From NCBI GenBank assembly GCA_937871735.1, contig CALMOI010000087.1:1-8791 (forward strand): a DNA stretch of 8,791 nt, in the 5' to 3' direction. The position numbers and the translations under genes were made by a program. Each line of letters begins with the position of its first letter. The stretch's first letter is position 1. Origin of the DNA: an uncultured Comamonadaceae bacterium. GTDB taxonomy: Bacteria > Pseudomonadota > Gammaproteobacteria > Burkholderiales > Burkholderiaceae_C. This document shows, in pieces, positions 5,410 through 8,791 of this stretch. The notes beneath the pieces are model-generated. The model was given only the letters and a program-made list of their open reading frames with translations, did not search any database and was not told the origin of the DNA.

Positions 5410-6603
5410 ATGAAGACCATTGCCGCCATCGAAACCCATGCAGCGGGCATCGCTGCTTTGCGCCGGGACGTGCACGCGCACCCCGAACTGTGCTTTGAAG
5501 AACACCGCACCGCCGACTTGGTGGCGCAAAAGCTGAGTCAATGGGGCATACCTGTGCATCGCGGGCTGGGGCGCACGGGCGTCGTTGGCATCGTCAAGCA
5601 AGGCACCAGCGAACGCGCCATTGGCCTGCGTGCCGACATGGACGCGCTGCCCATGCAGGAGTTCAACCACTTCGCCCACGCCAGCCGCCACCCCGGCAAG
5701 ATGCACGCTTGCGGCCACGACGGCCACGTCGCCATGCTGCTGGCCGCCGCGCAGCACTTGGCACAGCACCGCGACTTTGACGGCACCGTTTACTTGATCT
5801 TTCAGCCCGCCGAAGAAGGCGGCGGCGGCGCGCGAGAAATGATGGCCGACGGCCTGTTCGAGCAGTTCCCGATGCAAGCCGTGTTCGGTATGCACAACTG
5901 GCCGGGCGGCGCAGTGGGGCAGTTTGCCGTCAGTCCTGGGCCGGTGATGGCGTCCAGCAACGAATTCAAAATCACCATTCGCGGCAAAGGCGGCCACGCG
6001 GCCATGCCACACAACGCCGTTGACCCGGTGCCGGTCGCTTGCCAGTTGGTGCAAGGTTTTCAAACCATCATCAGCCGCAACAAAAAGCCGATTGACGCGG
6101 GCGTGCTGTCAGTCACCATGATCCACACCGGCGAAGCGACCAACGTCATCCCGGACTTTTGCGAGATTCAAGGCACCGTGCGCACCTTCACGCTGGACGT
6201 GCTGGACATGATCGAAGCGCGGATGCGCGAGATGACCGCCAACCTGTGCGCCGCCTTCGGCTGCACCAGCGAGTTCGAGTTCGACCGCAACTACCCGCCC
6301 ACCATCAACACCGCCGCCGAGGCTGAATTCGCCCGCCAAGTGATGCAAGACTTGGTCGGCCCCGAGCGCGTGCGCGTGCAAGAACCCACGATGGGCGCGG
6401 AAGACTTCTCGTACATGCTGCAAGCCAAGCCCGGCGCGTACTGCTTCATCTTCAACGGCGACGGCGACCACCGCGCCATCGGCCACGGCGGCGGCCCCTG
6501 CATGCTGCACAACCCCAGCTACGACTTCAACGACGCGCTGATTCCGCTGGGCGCGAGCTACTGGGTGCGGCTGGTGGAAAAGTGGTTAGCGCCACAAAAG
6601 TAG
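5410..6603 (+). CDS. M20D-family amidohydrolase (hippurate hydrolase/N-acyl-amino-acid hydrolase type)
   Basis: The 397-residue protein is a full-length M20D metallohydrolase, cytoplasmic with no signal peptide. Motifs in order: RRDVHAHPEL (18-27), LRADMDALPM (73-82), MHACGHDGHVAML (98-110), FQPAEEGGGGA (131-141), GMHNWPGG (160-167), GKGGHAAMPH in the lid/dimerisation domain, MGAEDFSYML near Glu331, and MLHNPSYDFND (365-375). The expected dinuclear metal ligands Cys101, His103, Glu136, His162 and His367 are all present, so the enzyme should be active. Family members hydrolyse N-acyl or N-aroyl amino acids (hippurate, N-acetyl amino acids, indole-3-acetyl amino acids); the substrate cannot be told from sequence. 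The ATG at 5410 lacks a Shine-Dalgarno sequence; a weak -10-like TAGACT (5398-5403) stands 6 bases before it. It is divergent from the aminopeptidase gene (88-base gap) and convergent with the ABC exporter, with only 3 bases between stops. Confidence 0.93.
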   Translation: MKTIAAIETHAAGIAALRRDVHAHPELCFEEHRTADLVAQKLSQWGIPVHRGLGRTGVVGIVKQGTSERAIGLRADMDALPMQEFNHFAHASRHPGKMHACGHDGHVAMLLAAAQHLAQHRDFDGTVYLIFQPAEEGGGGAREMMADGLFEQFPMQAVFGMHNWPGGAVGQFAVSPGPVMASSNEFKITIRGKGGHAAMPHNAVDPVPVACQLVQGFQTIISRNKKPIDAGVLSVTMIHTGEATNVIPDFCEIQGTVRTFTLDVLDMIEARMREMTANLCAAFGCTSEFEFDRNYPPTINTAAEAEFARQVMQDLVGPERVRVQEPTMGAEDFSYMLQAKPGAYCFIFNGDGDHRAIGHGGGPCMLHNPSYDFNDALIPLGASYWVRLVEKWLAPQK

Positions 6604-6606
6604 TTT

Positions 6607-8421
6607 TTACTCGCCGCTTTGCTGCAACGCCCACATCTGCGCATAGCGCCCGCCCAGCGCCAGCAGTTCGGCATGGGTGCCGCGTTCGATGATGCGGCCT
6701 GCGTCCATCACCAGAATTTCGTGGGCTTCGACCACGGTGGACAGCCGGTGGGCGATGACCAGCGTGGTTTTGTTTTGGGCGGCGGTTTGCAGCTCGGCCT
6801 GGATGGCGCGTTCGTTGGCCGAGTCCAGGGCTGAGGTGGCTTCGTCAAAGATCAGGATGGGCGGGTTTTTCAGCAGGGTGCGGGCGATGGCGACGCGCTG
6901 CTTTTCACCGCCTGAGAGTTTGAGGCCGCGCTCGCCCACCATCGTCTCGTAGCCCTTGGGCGTGGAGGCGATGAAGCTGTGAATGCGCGCAGACTGCGCC
7001 GCCTCTTCCACCTCGGCGCGGCTGGCTCCGGGGCGACCATAGGCGATGTTGTATTCGACCGTGTCGTTGAACAGCACCGTGTCTTGCGGCACGATGCCGA
7101 TGGCGCGGCGCACGCTGGTCTGCGTCACCTGCCGGATGTTTTGCCCGGCGATCAAAATCGCGCCCTGCTGCACGTCGTAAAAGCGGTACAGCAGCCGCGC
7201 CAGCGTCGATTTGCCCGAGCCCGACGGCCCAACCACCGCCACGGTTTTGCCCGCCGGAATCTCAAAGCTGATGTCGTGCAAGATGGCGCGCGCCGGGTCG
7301 TAATGAAAGTTGACGTGCTCAAAGCGCACGCTGGCCTGCCCGCCGTCGATGGCCAGCGGCAGCGCGCCGGGGGCATCGGCCACTTCGCGCTCGCGCTCCA
7401 TCAGGGTGAACATCTTGTCCAGGTCGGTCAGGCTTTGCTTGATTTCGCGGTAAATCACGCCCAAGAAGTTGAGCGGAATGTAGAGCTGGATCATGAAGGC
7501 GTTGACCATGACCAGATCGCCCAGCGTCATGCGGCCATCGACCACGCCTTGCGTGGCACGCCACAGCATGGCGACCAGCCCAGTAGCAATGATGAGCTGC
7601 TGGCCGGTGTTGAGCACCGACAGCGTGGTCTGCGCCTTCAGGCGGGCGCGGCGCAGGCGCTCCAGGCTTTCGTCGTAGCGGCGGGCCTCGAAGGCTTCGT
7701 TGTTGAAGTACTTGACGGTTTCGTAGTTCAGCAGCGAGTCCACCGCCTTGGTGTGCGCGGCGGAGTCGAACTCGTTGGCCTCGCGCCGGAACTTGGTGCG
7801 CCACTCGGTCACGCCCACCGTGAACGCGATGTACAAGCCCAGCGCGGCCAGCGTGATCCACGCAAACCACACGTCGAACTTCACGCCCAAAATGGTCAGC
7901 ACCATCACCACCTCGATCAGCGTCGGGATGATGGAGAACAGCGAAAACGAGATCAGCGATTCAATGCCGCGCACGCCGCGTTCAATGTCGCGTGTCATGC
8001 CGCCGGTCTGGCGTTCCAGGTGGAAGCGCAGGCTCAGCGCGTGCAGGTGTTCAAAGGTTTGCAGCGCAATCGAGCGCGCCGCGCCCTGCGTGGCTTTGGC
8101 GAACACCAACTCGCGCAGCTCGGTGAACAGCGTGGTTGACAGCCGCAGCCCGCCATAGGCCAGCAGCAATCCCACCGGCACGACCAGCGCGGCGACCACC
8201 ACCGGATTGGTGCTGGGCGTCATGGTATCGACCAAGGTTTTGAGCAGCAGCGGCACGCCCACGTTGGCCAGCTTGGCCCCGATCATGAAAGTCAACGCCG
8301 CCAGCACGCGCCATTTGTAGCGCCACAAATACGGGAATAAGCGTTTGAGCGTGGCCCAGTCGGAACGCGGCACGCCGGGCTCGGGGGCAATGACGGGGGC
8401 AGATTCACCGTGACGACGCAT
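6607..8421 (-). CDS. Atm1/HMT1-type ABC exporter (fused permease and ATPase)
   Basis: From the ATG at 8421 this is a 604-residue half-transporter that would work as a homodimer in the inner membrane. The permease domain comes first, with about six membrane segments (first four near 39-60, 74-92, 158-178 and 183-203). LRFHLERQTGGMTRDIERG (131-149) and VKYFNNEAFEARRYDESL are hallmarks of the Atm1 group. The ATPase domain follows: Walker A GPSGSGKST (Lys404), Q-loop VPQDTVLFNDTVEYNIAYG, signature LSGGEKQR (502-509), Walker B ILIFDEATSALD (Asp526, Glu527) and H-loop VIAHRLSTV (His558). All catalytic residues are present. Characterised relatives export glutathione-linked sulfur species or metal-glutathione complexes, linking them to Fe-S assembly and metal tolerance; the substrate here is inferred. 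An ATG at 8502 would add 27 residues but would overlap the start of the divergent thioesterase, and the added residues do not look conserved. No clear Shine-Dalgarno precedes 8421. Confidence 0.93.
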   Translation of the reverse strand: MRRHGESAPVIAPEPGVPRSDWATLKRLFPYLWRYKWRVLAALTFMIGAKLANVGVPLLLKTLVDTMTPSTNPVVVAALVVPVGLLLAYGGLRLSTTLFTELRELVFAKATQGAARSIALQTFEHLHALSLRFHLERQTGGMTRDIERGVRGIESLISFSLFSIIPTLIEVVMVLTILGVKFDVWFAWITLAALGLYIAFTVGVTEWRTKFRREANEFDSAAHTKAVDSLLNYETVKYFNNEAFEARRYDESLERLRRARLKAQTTLSVLNTGQQLIIATGLVAMLWRATQGVVDGRMTLGDLVMVNAFMIQLYIPLNFLGVIYREIKQSLTDLDKMFTLMEREREVADAPGALPLAIDGGQASVRFEHVNFHYDPARAILHDISFEIPAGKTVAVVGPSGSGKSTLARLLYRFYDVQQGAILIAGQNIRQVTQTSVRRAIGIVPQDTVLFNDTVEYNIAYGRPGASRAEVEEAAQSARIHSFIASTPKGYETMVGERGLKLSGGEKQRVAIARTLLKNPPILIFDEATSALDSANERAIQAELQTAAQNKTTLVIAHRLSTVVEAHEILVMDAGRIIERGTHAELLALGGRYAQMWALQQSGE

Positions 8422-8447
8422 GGGGGACAATCTTTTGCTGGTAAACC

Positions 8448-8452
8448 GGAGA
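8448..8452 (+). promoter_or_regulatory. Shine-Dalgarno site of the thioesterase gene
   Basis: GGAGA lies 8 bases before the ATG at 8461. It fixes the thioesterase start and, by implication, argues against the longer ABC exporter start at 8502, which would place this site inside coding sequence. Confidence 0.6.
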
Positions 8453-8460
8453 TTGTGCCC

Positions 8461-8791
8461 ATGTCCACCGAATGCAGTCATCACGCCCCACAAGGCATTC
8501 ATTCCAATTACACGCCGGTCAATGCGCCCCGCGTGCCCTTGCCCACAGACAAGGAACTGGTGCTCAAAGTCGTGCCCATGCCCGCCGACTGCAACCCCAA
8601 CGGCGACATCTTCGGCGGCTGGGTGATGGCGCAGGTGGACATTGCGGGCTCCATCGTCCCGGCGCGCTACGTGCAGGGGCGCATGGCCACGGTGGCGGTG
8701 AACCAGTTCATCTTCAAGCAGCCGGTGCGCGTGGGCGACATCCTGTCGTTCTTCGGCGGCGTGACCCGCATCGGCCGCACCTCGATCACGG
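8461..8791 (+). CDS. yciA: YciA-like acyl-CoA thioesterase (partial, C-terminus missing)
   Basis: The frame is open from the ATG at 8461 to the right edge (110 codons), so the end is missing. After about 30 poorly conserved residues containing His, Pro and Asn (1-30), it matches the YciA hot-dog thioesterases: LVLKVVPMPADCNPNGDIFGG (33-53) continuing into WVMAQVDIAGS, with Asp60 matching the catalytic Asp44 of Haemophilus YciA, then ATVAVNQFIFKQPVRVGDIL and a GRTSIT segment near the cut. Family members hydrolyse a wide range of acyl-CoAs to free acid and CoA in the cytosol. The start has a good GGAGA ribosome binding site. The N-terminal extension of about 15-20 residues compared with enterobacterial YciA is unremarkable. 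It is divergent from the ABC exporter with 39 bases between the starts. Confidence 0.92.
   Translation, partial: MSTECSHHAPQGIHSNYTPVNAPRVPLPTDKELVLKVVPMPADCNPNGDIFGGWVMAQVDIAGSIVPARYVQGRMATVAVNQFIFKQPVRVGDILSFFGGVTRIGRTSIT

Noticed and set aside
6979..8139. A 386-codon plus-strand open frame
   Set aside because: It is antisense to the ABC exporter; the Arg/His/Ala/Gln-rich product matches nothing recognisable.
8422..8502. A 27-residue N-terminal extension of the ABC exporter from the ATG at 8502
   Set aside because: It would overlap the first 14 codons of the divergent thioesterase and cover that gene's ribosome binding site. The ATG at 8421 leaves a normal-length Atm1-type protein.
3925..8791. 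A dedicated acyl-CoA or acyl-amide system formed by ACBP, the M20D amidohydrolase and the YciA thioesterase
   Set aside because: The genes lie on separate transcription units with unrelated genes on the opposite strand between them. Each is a common stand-alone housekeeping gene, so adjacency does not support a joint system.
1..8791. Mobile elements, CRISPR arrays, tRNA or rRNA genes, defence systems
   Set aside because: No transposase, integrase or nuclease-like protein, no direct repeat array, no terminal repeats and no tRNA-like cloverleaf were seen; almost every base is assigned to a recognised chromosomal gene.

Overview
The window looks like ordinary chromosomal sequence from a GC-rich betaproteobacterium, most likely of the order Burkholderiales (Comamonadaceae-like). 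This rests on protein flavour and gene arrangement: a 5-formyltetrahydrofolate cyclo-ligase back to back with a Slt-type lytic transglycosylase, an Atm1-type ABC exporter, and a PPK2 polyphosphate kinase. The assignment comes from recognising families, not from a search. I see no insertion sequence, tRNA, rRNA, CRISPR array, phage gene or attachment site. Coding density is very high; the longest gap is about 144 bases.

Layout, left to right. (1) ppk2 on the minus strand, start at 1078, 3' end cut off by the left edge. (2) A 144-base gap (1079-1222) with a strong nested inverted repeat whose core is a perfect FNR/Anr-type dyad; it may be the fau terminator, a ppk2 operator, or both. (3) fau (5-FCL) on the minus strand. 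(4) Only 9 bases away and divergent, slt on the plus strand, followed after 26 bases by a small acyl-CoA-binding protein gene, probably co-transcribed. (5) A lipoprotein-like predicted zinc aminopeptidase (COG4324 type) on the minus strand, whose 3' end overlaps the ACBP gene by 31 bases. (6) An M20D amidohydrolase (hippurate hydrolase/N-acyl-amino-acid amidohydrolase type) on the plus strand. (7) An Atm1/HMT-like ABC exporter on the minus strand, tail to tail with (6) with 3 bases between stops. (8) A YciA-like acyl-CoA thioesterase on the plus strand, divergent from (7) across 39 bases and cut off by the right edge.

The genes alternate in strand and serve separate housekeeping tasks: phosphate/nucleotide energy balance, folate, cell-wall turnover, acyl-CoA buffering, peptide or amide hydrolysis, Fe-S/thiol export and acyl-CoA hydrolysis. 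The only likely shared transcript is slt-ACBP; fau-ppk2 are co-oriented but separated by the inverted repeat. I found no convincing new multi-gene system. The points most worth a second look are the dyad upstream of ppk2, the long N-terminal extension of PPK2, a eukaryote-type ACBP behind slt, and two genes that lack a ribosome binding site and may be leaderless.
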